From NCBI GenBank assembly GCA_934667465.1, contig CAKUMG010000012.1:1-21646 (forward strand): a stretch of 21,646 nucleotides of DNA, given 5' to 3'. The DNA comes from an uncultured Actinoplanes sp. Lineage in GTDB: Bacteria > Actinomycetota > Actinomycetes > Mycobacteriales > Micromonosporaceae. The position numbers were made by a program, and so were the translations under genes. The notes under the pieces were generated by a model. The model did not search any database, was not told the DNA's origin, and saw only the letters and a list, made by a program, of their open reading frames with translations. Below are positions 14,297 through 20,769 of this stretch, piece by piece (positions within the stretch are counted from its first letter, which is position 1; each line of letters starts with the position of its first letter).

Positions 14297-15271
14297 ATGC
14301 ACGCAATCGTGGTCGAGAAGCCCGGCGGTCCGGAGGCGCTCGTCTGGAGCGAGGTGCCCGATCCGCAGCCGGGGCCCGGGGAGGTCGTCGTCGAGGTGAC
14401 CGCCGCCGCGGTCAACCGGGCCGATGTCATGCAGCGCCAGGGGCACTACCCGCCACCGCCGGGGGCTCCGCCCTATCCCGGGCTCGAGTGCGCCGGGGTG
14501 ATCGCCGCGGTCGGGGACGGGGTGACCGGCCACCACGTCGGCGAGCGCGTCTGCGCCCTGCTCTCCGGGGGCGGCTATGCCGAGCAGGTGGCCGTCCCGG
14601 CCGGTCAGCTGTTGCCGATTCCGCAGGGCTTGTCGCTGCAAGAGGCGGCGGCGCTGCCCGAGGTCGCCTGCACGGTCTGGTCCAACGTCGTCGACATCGC
14701 GCGCCTCCGCAAGGACCAGACCCTGCTGGTGCACGGCGGCGGCGGGGGCATCGGCACCTTCGCGGTCCAGCTGGGCAAGGCCCTCGGCGCCACGGTGCTG
14801 GTGACGGCCCGCGAGCCCAAGCACGAGCAGCTGCGTGCCCTCGGCGCCGACCTGGCCATCGACTACACCACCACCGACTTCGTCGAGGCGGTGCGCGACG
14901 CCACCGGCGGGCGCGGGGCCGACGTCATCCTCGACATCATCGCCGCGAAATACCTGGCACGGAACGTCGACGCGCTCGCGCCCGACGGGCACATCGTCAC
15001 CATCGGCATGCAGGGTGGCAGCAAGGCGGAGCTCAATTTCGGCGCGCTCATGGCCAAGCGCGGTTCCCTCTCCGCCACGACCCTGCGTGCCCGCCCGGCC
15101 GCCGACAAGTCGCGCATCGTCCGGGGCGTCCGCGACCGCATCTGGCCTCTGGTCGATGCCGGCGCGATCCGGCCGGTCGTCGACCGCGCCCTGCCGATGA
15201 GCGAGGCCGCCGCGGCCCATCGGCTCATGGAGGAGAGCAGCCACCTGGGCAAGATCCTGCTCCTGCCGTGA
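14297..15271 (+). CDS. NADPH:quinone oxidoreductase-like, medium-chain reductase (PIG3 type)
   Basis: 324 residues from ATG 14297 (MHAIVVEKPGGPEALVW, a standard quinone reductase beginning). The frame is open further upstream but lacks a better start. Features are the AAAVNRADVMQRQG segment, PGLECAGVI, and a Rossmann nucleotide-binding loop at about residues 145-156 (VHGGGGGIGTFA). The zinc-ligand cysteines of alcohol dehydrogenases are missing, which places it with zinc-free quinone/enone reductases. It probably reduces quinones or unsaturated carbonyls with NADPH in the cytoplasm; the true substrate is unknown. The PARG-like gene follows 61 bp downstream on the same strand and may be co-transcribed. 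Confidence 0.9.
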   Translation: MHAIVVEKPGGPEALVWSEVPDPQPGPGEVVVEVTAAAVNRADVMQRQGHYPPPPGAPPYPGLECAGVIAAVGDGVTGHHVGERVCALLSGGGYAEQVAVPAGQLLPIPQGLSLQEAAALPEVACTVWSNVVDIARLRKDQTLLVHGGGGGIGTFAVQLGKALGATVLVTAREPKHEQLRALGADLAIDYTTTDFVEAVRDATGGRGADVILDIIAAKYLARNVDALAPDGHIVTIGMQGGSKAELNFGALMAKRGSLSATTLRARPAADKSRIVRGVRDRIWPLVDAGAIRPVVDRALPMSEAAAAHRLMEESSHLGKILLLP

Positions 15272-15332
15272 CCGGCGGGGCGCCTGAATCCGGTCGCGCG
15301 CCCGGGATCCGGCGGTTCATCATGGGTGGATC

Positions 15333-16175
15333 ATGAGTAGCAGATTGAAGGCCATGGCCCGCGAGACGGTGGCCATCGCCGAGCGCGGGTCCTATCTCGA
15401 CGGATCGGGCGCCGAGGTGCGGATCGACGTGCGACCGGCCGTCGCGGGCACCCGTCTGCACCTCCCCGAGGAGGTGCTGGCCGAGCCCGGGGACGTGCGG
15501 GCCGAGGCCGGCGTGGCGGAGCGCGGCACGGTCGAGGTGACCGGCGAGTCCACTCTGGCCGCCGCGCGGCGGCTGGGGGCCGAGGGCGATGTCGCCGCGC
15601 TCGTCTTCGCGTCGGCGCGCAATGCCGGCGGCGGGTTCCTCAACGGGGCGAAGGCGCAGGAGGAGAGCATCGCGCGCGGCTCGGCGCTCTATCCGTGCCT
15701 GCTGGCCGCGCCGGAGTTCTACGCCCACCACCGGGCGCACGCGGAGCTCACCTACTCCGACCGGGTCATCCACTCGCCGCGCGTGCCCGTCTTCCGCGAC
15801 GATCGCGGGGACCTGCTGCCGGCGGCCTACCCGGTGTCGTTCCTGACCGCCGCCGCGCCGAACCTGGGCGCGATCCGGCGCAACCAGCCGGAGCTCGCCG
15901 ACCAGGTGCCCGCGGTGCTGCGCCGCCGGGCCGCGCGCGTGCTGGCCGTCGCCGCGGCGCACGGGCACCGCCGGATCGTGCTCGGCGCCTGGGGCTGCGG
16001 GGTCTTCGGGAACGATCCCACCACTGTGGCCCGCGCGTTCGCCGACGCGCTGCGGGATCGCCCGTTCGAGCGGGTGGTCTTCGCGGTCCTGGGCCCCAAC
16101 AGGCCCGAGTTCAGCGCCGTTTTCGCAGGTGAGAGGCGAGGCACGGACCCGATTGGTGAACGAACAATCGGGTAG
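15333..16175 (+). CDS. Microbial-type PARG / TIGR02452 family macrodomain protein
   Basis: 280 residues from ATG 15333. An ATG at 15321 is in the same frame and would add four residues; GGGTGGA between the two could serve as ribosome site for 15333. The poly(ADP-ribose) glycohydrolase signature is intact: NAGGGFLNGAKAQEES, with the GGG loop at residues 99-101 and QEE catalytic glutamates at 110-111. VLGAWGCGVFGNDP is the second ADP-ribose-binding loop. The N-terminal helix segment (LKAMARETVAIAERGSY) is typical of TIGR02452. It would remove ADP-ribose from proteins or nucleic acids. No ADP-ribosyltransferase such as DarT is adjacent, so a toxin-antitoxin pairing is not supported here. Confidence 0.9.
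   Translation: MSSRLKAMARETVAIAERGSYLDGSGAEVRIDVRPAVAGTRLHLPEEVLAEPGDVRAEAGVAERGTVEVTGESTLAAARRLGAEGDVAALVFASARNAGGGFLNGAKAQEESIARGSALYPCLLAAPEFYAHHRAHAELTYSDRVIHSPRVPVFRDDRGDLLPAAYPVSFLTAAAPNLGAIRRNQPELADQVPAVLRRRAARVLAVAAAHGHRRIVLGAWGCGVFGNDPTTVARAFADALRDRPFERVVFAVLGPNRPEFSAVFAGERRGTDPIGERTIG
16148..16172 (+). terminator. Hairpin at the PARG-like gene end
   Basis: Bases 16148-16157 and 16163-16172 pair with one mismatch around gaacg, and the stop codon follows immediately. The stem therefore lies inside the last codons. It could end transcription before the NlpC/P60 leader; no U-tract follows. Confidence 0.35.
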
Positions 16176-16379
16176 CAATCGGACACGGGAGCCGGGTGAA
16201 TCTGGCAATTCGCCGGAAATCCGCCGAGGATTTGTGTTGGCATGATCGGCGGAATCACCCAATTGCCCGGGTTCCCATTGTCGTCGCTCGAACGGGTGAC
16301 GACGATCGCCACGGCCCAGTGACGGTGCCGTGACGAATGGGATTCGCGAGAGAGCCTCGGGCCGAGCTCGGAGGCTTCG
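16176..16379 (+). promoter_or_regulatory. Structured 5' leader upstream of the NlpC/P60 gene
   Basis: About 200 bases with nested complementary segments. Examples are a 10-bp stem at 16280-16289/16294-16303 with loop gaac, TCCGCCGA with TCGGCGGA around 16225-16255, and GGGTGA near 16198 with TCACCC near 16255-16260. The density of pairing before a cell-wall hydrolase gene suggests a regulatory leader. The conserved core of the c-di-AMP (ydaO) riboswitch, often found before such genes, was not recognised. Confidence 0.35.
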
Positions 16380-17255
16380 CTGTCCCGACCGTCCACCGGC
16401 CGTGTCCTGGCCGCCGGCGCCCTGGCGCTGGCCGTGACCGTACCGGCCCTCGAATCCGTGGAAAATCCCGCCGAAGCGCACCCCCCGCACCACGCGGCAG
16501 CGCCGGCCGTCCCGGCGGCGCAGGAGCCGCTCGGCGATTTCCGCTCCCAGGACCGTGCGGCGTCGCGGTCGTTGGCCCGGCGCACCGCCGCCCGGCCCGC
16601 CGCGGCCGCATTGCGCGCGGCGACACGTCAAGTTCTGGCCGTACGCCGTGCGGAACAGACCCGGCGTACGGTCGAGGCGCGTGCGGCGGCGGAGCGCCGT
16701 GTCGAGGCAGCGGCCCGCAAGGCTGCCGCCGCTGAACGTCGGGCCGAGGCAGCGGCCCAGCGCCGTGCCGAGCTCCGGGCCGCGGCTGTGGCCGAGCGCC
16801 GCGCCACGGCGAAGCGCCGCCTGGCAACGCTGGAGCGCCGGTCCGTGGCCCGCATCCGGACCGCGCCGAAGAGGTTCGCCGCGGCGGCACCGAAGCGGGT
16901 GCGCTCGGCCGTGCGGCGCGCCCCGGCGCGGATGTCGGCCATGCTCGCCTATGCGCGGTCGCAGGTCGGCAAGGGCTACACGCCGGGGGCCTCGGGGCCG
17001 CACGCCTTCGACTGCTCCGGGTTCACCAAGAGTGCGTACGCGCTGATGGGTCTCGACCTTCCGCACTCGTCGGGCGGGCAGGCGGCCCGGGCCCGCATGG
17101 TGTCGCGGTCCGAGGCGCGGCCGGGCGACCTGGTCGTCGGGCCGGGGCACGTGGGCATCTACATGGGCGGCGGGATGATGATCGACGCGGGCAACTCGCG
17201 GACCGGGGTGGTCTACCGCAAGCTCTACCGGGGGTTGCACATCGAGCGCTTCTGA
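16380..17255 (+). CDS. Secreted NlpC/P60 family cell-wall hydrolase, probable CTG start
   Basis: 291 residues if translation begins at CTG 16380, five bases after GGAGG (16370-16374). No ATG, GTG or TTG exists in frame between the stop at 16320 and GTG 16434. The CTG start restores a signal peptide (n-region SRPSTGR, then VLAAGALALAVTVPAL), which GTG 16434 would destroy. A long Ala/Arg-rich helical region follows (about residues 85-180). The C-terminal NlpC/P60 domain has Cys212 in FDCSGF, His257 in GHVGIY, and Asn272 in the third catalytic position (AGNSRTG). It likely cleaves peptidoglycan stem peptides outside the cell. The basic helix may bind wall polymers. It converges on the histidine kinase gene. 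Confidence 0.82.
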   Translation: MSRPSTGRVLAAGALALAVTVPALESVENPAEAHPPHHAAAPAVPAAQEPLGDFRSQDRAASRSLARRTAARPAAAALRAATRQVLAVRRAEQTRRTVEARAAAERRVEAAARKAAAAERRAEAAAQRRAELRAAAVAERRATAKRRLATLERRSVARIRTAPKRFAAAAPKRVRSAVRRAPARMSAMLAYARSQVGKGYTPGASGPHAFDCSGFTKSAYALMGLDLPHSSGGQAARARMVSRSEARPGDLVVGPGHVGIYMGGGMMIDAGNSRTGVVYRKLYRGLHIERF

Positions 17256-17304
17256 CGACTTCGCCGGGGATCCGGCCCGCGTGCCGGGCCGGGTCCGCTC
17301 GCAG

Positions 17305-17471
17305 GCGTCGGAGTCGCGCCCGCGACCGTCAGGGCGGGCTCGTGCGTGTGGGCTTCAGGGCGGCGTGCCTGCGGACGTCAGGGCGGGCCCGTGCCTGCGG
17401 GCTTCGAGGTGGGGCTCGTGCCTGCGAGGTTCAGCGGCGGGGCTCGCGCCCGCGGGCGTCAGGGGCGGGGG
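17305..17471. repeat. Degenerate tandem repeat between convergent genes
   Basis: About six copies of a 22-28 bp unit resembling CTTCAGGGCGGGCTCG followed by TGCCTGCGGG (copies begin near 17305, 17327, 17353, 17376, 17402, 17430 and 17457). The last copy contains the histidine kinase stop codon. Unit lengths vary and there are no spacers, so it is not a CRISPR array. Confidence 0.55.
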
Positions 17472-18661
17472 AGGGTCAGGCGGACGGTGGTGCCGGTGCC
17501 CGGTTCGCTCTCCAGGTGGATGCTGCCGTGGTGCGTGTCGATGATCGAGCGGACGATGGCGAGGCCCAGACCCGGTCCCGGCGTGGCCATGGTGTCCGCG
17601 GCCGCGCTGCGGAAGAACCGGTCGAAGACGTGCGGCAGGTCGCCGGGGGCGATGCCCACGCCGGTGTCCGTGATCACCAGCTCGGGCTCCTCGCCGGTCG
17701 AGCTGACGACCGCGATCTCCCCGCCCGCCGACGTGAACTTGATGGCGTTGACGATCAGGTGGTTGAGGGCCTGCTGGAGCCGCTTCGCGTCGCCGCGGGC
17801 CGGCACCGGCGCGGCCGTCCGGTCCAGCAGCCGCACCCGCCGGTGCTCGGCCAGCGGGCGGCAGGCCGACACCACCTGGTGGACCAGGTCGGCGAGATCC
17901 ACCTCGGCCAGGTCGAGCACCATGCCGTCGTCGTTGAGCCGGGCCACGGTCAGCAGGTCGTCGATCAGGCGCAGCAGCCGGTCCGAGTTGCGCTGCATCA
18001 CCGACAGGAAACGCTGCGAGGTCTCGCTGTCGAACTCGTCGTCCAGAAGCATCTCCAGGTAACCGCGGATCGAGGAGAGCGGCGTCCGCAGCTCGTGGCT
18101 GACGTTGGCGAGGAACGAGTCCTTCATCCGGTCGAGCTGACGGAGCCGGTCGGCGATCTCGCCGGCGTGCCGGGCGTAGCGGCGCAGTTCCAGCTGGACC
18201 GAGGCGTGCCGGGCGAGGCTGCGCAGCGCGCGGCGCTGAGCCGCGGTCAGCTGCCGGGGTTCCTGGTCGATGACGCAGACCGTGCCGACCGCGTGGGTCC
18301 CGTCCAGCACGACCGGCGCACCGGCGTAGAACCGGACACTGGCGTCACCGAGCACGAAGGGATTCTGGCCGAACCGGGGATCCACCGTGGCGTCCGGCAC
18401 CTCGAGCAGCTCGTGACCGCGGACCGTGTGCGCGCAGAACGAGGCGTCCCGGTGCGTCTGGTCGATGTCGATGCCGACCTTGGCCTTGAACCACTGCCGG
18501 TCCTCGTCGACGAGGGTGACCAGACCCATCGGGGTGCCGCAGATCTCGGACGCGAGCAGCGCGATGTCGTCGAAGTCCTGCTCCGGAAGGGTGTCGAGCA
18601 CCCCGGCATCCCGCAGGGCCGCGAGCCGGGCAACCTCGTCCTCCGGCAAAGGAGCGCTCAC
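17459..18661 (-). CDS. GAF-domain sensor histidine kinase
   Basis: 401 residues from GTG 18661; the frame continues upstream without a plausible start. There is no membrane segment, so it is a cytoplasmic sensor. Residues about 25-150 form a GAF domain (ICGTPMGLVTLVDEDRQWFKA and SFCAHTV are typical). Residues 165-250 form the dimerisation helix with the phospho-accepting His189 (ANVSHELRTPLS). The ATPase has the N box (Asn305, NHLIVNAIKF), G1 box (Asp332, VITDTGVGIA), F box (VFDRFFR) and G2 box (GPGLGLAIV). All catalytic residues are present. No response regulator is nearby, so it is an orphan kinase in this window and its partner is unknown. The stop lies in a tandem repeat. Confidence 0.94.
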   Translation of the reverse strand: MSAPLPEDEVARLAALRDAGVLDTLPEQDFDDIALLASEICGTPMGLVTLVDEDRQWFKAKVGIDIDQTHRDASFCAHTVRGHELLEVPDATVDPRFGQNPFVLGDASVRFYAGAPVVLDGTHAVGTVCVIDQEPRQLTAAQRRALRSLARHASVQLELRRYARHAGEIADRLRQLDRMKDSFLANVSHELRTPLSSIRGYLEMLLDDEFDSETSQRFLSVMQRNSDRLLRLIDDLLTVARLNDDGMVLDLAEVDLADLVHQVVSACRPLAEHRRVRLLDRTAAPVPARGDAKRLQQALNHLIVNAIKFTSAGGEIAVVSSTGEEPELVITDTGVGIAPGDLPHVFDRFFRSAAADTMATPGPGLGLAIVRSIIDTHHGSIHLESEPGTGTTVRLTLPRP

Positions 18662-18721
18662 GTTGTGATCGTGCCACCGGCCCCGGCCGGTGGGGGCGGT
18701 TTCCGCACTGTGCCGGACAGC

Positions 18722-18755
18722 AGTCGGGCACCCGCACGACGGCGGGTGCCCGACT
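18722..18755 (-). terminator. Terminator-like hairpin in a divergent gap
   Basis: Perfect 14-bp stem (18722-18735 with 18742-18755) and six-base loop. Neither flanking gene ends here. It lies 16 bases beyond the minus-strand stop at 18772-18774 of the UspA-like remnant, as a terminator of that lost gene would. Confidence 0.5.
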
Positions 18756-18771
18756 CGCTGGCCGTTCCGGC

Positions 18772-18948
18772 TCAGGACCGGCCGATCACCACCGGGCACG
18801 GGGATCTGTGCCGCACGTACCCGGTCGGATGTCTGACCCGACTATCTCCCGGCGCAAGCCCCGCGGCGCGCACCACCTGTGCGTTTTCTCCCCGGGTACC
18901 GCCGGGGGACGCCACCCGGCCGGTACCGCGACGAAAGCGGCTGGACAT
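18772..18948 (-). pseudogene. Possible remnant of a universal stress protein (UspA) gene
   Basis: A 58-codon minus-strand frame ends in GYVRHRSPCPVVIGRS and stop. UspA-family proteins typically end in a segment like YV.HHAPCPVVVVR. In the neighbouring frame just upstream, [13 protein letters not shown] resembles the preceding GL..LLLGSVS.. segment, as if a frameshift separated them. A strong hairpin follows the stop. The N-terminal part of the domain is not recognisable. It may be a decayed fragment or chance resemblance. Confidence 0.27.
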
Positions 18949-19019
18949 TTCCGCTGGTTACTCTCGGCTCGACCGGGGCATCTGGTCACGAAGAGCACCA
19001 GACGAGAAGGGCGACGCGT

Positions 19020-19550
19020 ATGAGCTTGGAGCGTCCGGTGGCGCCGGATCCCTACGACCTTCTGCCGCAGGTGCCCGCCTTCGCGGTGACCAGCACGGAT
19101 GTGACCGACGGTCAGCAGCTCGAGGACCTGTTCGCGCACACCAGCGTCGGCGGCAAGAACCTCTCCCCGCAGCTCGCCTGGTCCGGCTTCCCGGCCGAGA
19201 CCCGGGGCTTCGTGGTGACCTGCTTCGACCCCGACGCCCCCACCGGCAGCGGCTTCTGGCACTGGGTGGTCGTGAACCTCCCGGCGTCGGTGACCGAGCT
19301 GCCGCGCGGCGCGGACCCGCTGCCCGACGGTGCCTTCAGCATCCGGTCGGACTACGGCGACGCCGGGTACGGCGGTGCGGCGCCGCCGCCCGGGGACCGG
19401 CCGCACCGGTACGTGTTCGCGGTGCACGCCATCGACGTCGACCGGCTGGAGGTGGGTGCGGACGCGACGCCGGCGTACGTCGGGTTCAACCTCGCCTTCC
19501 ACACGCTGGCGCGGGCGACGATCCGGCCGACCTACCAGATCCGGGGCTGA
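19020..19550 (+). CDS. PEBP family protein (YbhB/YbcL type)
   Basis: 176 residues from ATG 19020, with AAGGG ten bases upstream. Phosphatidylethanolamine-binding-protein signatures are complete: [15 protein letters not shown] (residues 68-82, anion-binding pocket) and [17 protein letters not shown] (117-133). The length is a little above the usual 150-160 because of an N-terminal extension. There is no signal peptide. Bacterial members bind small anionic ligands and have no settled role; kinase inhibition as in eukaryotic Raf inhibitors is unproven. It diverges from the histidine kinase and converges on the methyltransferase, with a repeat between them. Confidence 0.93.
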   Translation: MSLERPVAPDPYDLLPQVPAFAVTSTDVTDGQQLEDLFAHTSVGGKNLSPQLAWSGFPAETRGFVVTCFDPDAPTGSGFWHWVVVNLPASVTELPRGADPLPDGAFSIRSDYGDAGYGGAAPPPGDRPHRYVFAVHAIDVDRLEVGADATPAYVGFNLAFHTLARATIRPTYQIRG

Positions 19551-19615
19551 CCCGGGCCTGTCAACCGGGGCCGGGGTGACGCCGACCGGTCGCAGGGGGC
19601 CCGGCCGGACTCGCA

Positions 19616-19729
19616 GGTCTCGGGCGCGGGCCTGGCCGGTCTCGGGCGCGAGCCGGTCTCGGCCTTGGGTGCGGGCTGGTTCCGGTCTTGGGTGCGGGCT
19701 GGTTCCGGTCTTGGGCGCGGGACGGTCCC
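19616..19729. repeat. Tandem repeat, about 23-bp unit
   Basis: About five copies of a unit GGTCTTGGGTGCGGG plus CTGGTTCC (copies begin at 19616, 19638, 19655, 19684 and 19707). A 20-bp core of the 19684 copy is repeated exactly at 19664-19683. Early copies are shorter and more diverged. It lies in the gap between converging PEBP and methyltransferase genes. Confidence 0.65.
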
Positions 19730-19741
19730 GGTAACGACGAA

Positions 19742-19765
19742 GCCCGCCGGACTTTGCCGGCGGGC
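19742..19765 (-). terminator. Terminator of the methyltransferase gene
   Basis: Perfect 9-bp GC stem (19742-19750 with 19757-19765) and six-base loop, 22 bases past the stop. It is followed on the minus strand by a moderately T-rich tail (ttcgtcgtt). Confidence 0.8.
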
Positions 19766-19787
19766 CTGGTCACTGCTGTGGTGCTCG

Positions 19788-20501
19788 TCAGCCGGGCACC
19801 TTGGCGACGACGAAGACCGACTGTCCGAACGGCGGCTTCATGACGCTCTCGGCGGCCTTGGTGACGGGCAAGACGAGCTTGTCGTAGAAGCTCACCATGC
19901 CGCCCTCCTTCGGGGCCAGCTTGAAGATGCTGGTCGCGCCGTAGTAGCCGATGAGGCCCAGGGCGTTCGCGTAGTGCAGCTTCTCGATGGTGAGGCCCGC
20001 CTCGGTCATCGCGGCGCGCATCGTCTTCTTGGTGTAGCGGCGGATGTGGCCCGTCGCGATGTCCACGTGGCTCATGGCGAACATGAAGGCCGGGACGATG
20101 AGGATGATCCGGCCGCCCGGGCGGACGAGCTCGGCCATGCTGCGCAGCGCGCCCACGTGGTCCTCGATGTGCTCGAGGACGTTGTAGGACACGGCGGCGC
20201 TGTATTCGCCGGCGGCGTCGGCAGCAGGGAGGAGCATCTGCCGGACGTCGATCTTGGGGTGGTCCGCCAGGCGCTCCTTGAGCTGCACCAGGCGGTCCGG
20301 GTCCGCCTCGGTGGCGGTGAAGTGCGGGACGTGCTCCGACCAGGCGAGTGCGTAGTCGCCCAGCCCGCTGCCGATCTCGATCGGGTTGTCCCCCAGGTAG
20401 GGGATCGCCAGCTCGACGAACCACTGACGGTGGTTCACGGCCGTCGCGAGGCCCTCGAGCACTTCGGACTGGATCCGCTGGTCTCCAGTGATGTCTGCCA
20501 T
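19788..20501 (-). CDS. SAM-dependent class I methyltransferase
   Basis: 237 residues from ATG 20501. A GAGGGA lies rather far upstream (about 12 bases). Class I methyltransferase motifs are motif I IEIGSGLGDYAL (residues 41-52, SAM binding), an acidic residue in TATEADPDR (motif II), SAAVSYNVLEHIEDH (motif IV, 101-115) and LVRPGGRIILIVPA. The C-terminal half contains FAMSHVDIATGHIRRYTKKT, a pattern common in methyltransferases annotated beside surface-sugar genes. The substrate is unknown. It diverges from the GT-C-like membrane gene, which weakly suggests a role in envelope glycan or lipid modification. It has its own terminator. Confidence 0.9.
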   Translation of the reverse strand: MADITGDQRIQSEVLEGLATAVNHRQWFVELAIPYLGDNPIEIGSGLGDYALAWSEHVPHFTATEADPDRLVQLKERLADHPKIDVRQMLLPAADAAGEYSAAVSYNVLEHIEDHVGALRSMAELVRPGGRIILIVPAFMFAMSHVDIATGHIRRYTKKTMRAAMTEAGLTIEKLHYANALGLIGYYGATSIFKLAPKEGGMVSFYDKLVLPVTKAAESVMKPPFGQSVFVVAKVPG

Positions 20502-20769
20502 AAGTGTTGGTTCCCTCGTCTTGCCGATCCGAGCTGACAGCGGGACCGGAAGAGATTAACCAACCGGCGCACGCAACCGAAAGTTGAACGGAGCCGTCCC
20601 GCTCATTTTTGGCCTGATTGAGACATTGCCCCTCGGGGTACCCCAACCGCTTACCCATCATGCACGACACGGGCCAGCCATCGTTTAAGGCGACGTACAT
20701 ATCGGGTCGATCACGCCTCGGACGCCCGTCACTGGACTGTTACCAAGCTCGGTTAGGCTCGCCGATGCT
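20502..20769. other. Divergent intergenic region of the methyltransferase and GT-C-like genes
   Basis: 268 bp with lower GC than the genes. It contains the promoter of the GT-C-like gene at its right end and a GGGGTACCCC palindrome at 20636-20645. No coding sequence was recognised. Confidence 0.6.
20732..20759 (+). promoter_or_regulatory. Putative promoter of the GT-C-like gene
   Basis: A -35-like CTGGAC (20732-20737) and a -10 TAGGCT (20754-20759) are separated by 16 bases and stand ten bases before the ATG at 20770. This is the best -35/-10 pair seen in the window. Confidence 0.5.

Larger units (their letters stand above)
18662..19019. other. Divergent 358-bp region with hairpin and possible gene remnant
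   Basis: Between the histidine kinase and PEBP starts there is a short palindrome (18674-18693), a strong 14-bp hairpin (18722-18755), and a minus-strand frame whose end resembles a universal stress protein. No complete gene was found. The PEBP ribosome site (AAGGG) lies at its right end. Confidence 0.6.

Noticed and set aside
15333..16175. DarTG-like toxin-antitoxin system
   Set aside because: The neighbour is a quinone reductase and no ADP-ribosyltransferase-like frame is present.
16176..16379. ydaO-type c-di-AMP riboswitch
   Set aside because: A GGGTGAATC-like string is present, but the other conserved core segments were not found. It is kept only as an unassigned structured leader.
15225..17240. 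671-codon minus-strand frame
   Set aside because: It crosses the PARG-like and NlpC/P60 genes in antisense and shows no family motif; high GC keeps it open.
17305..17471. CRISPR array
   Set aside because: Units are degenerate and contiguous, with no unique spacers and no cas genes.
17342..19579. 745-codon plus-strand frame
   Set aside because: It runs through tandem repeats, antisense to the histidine kinase, and into PEBP in the wrong frame.
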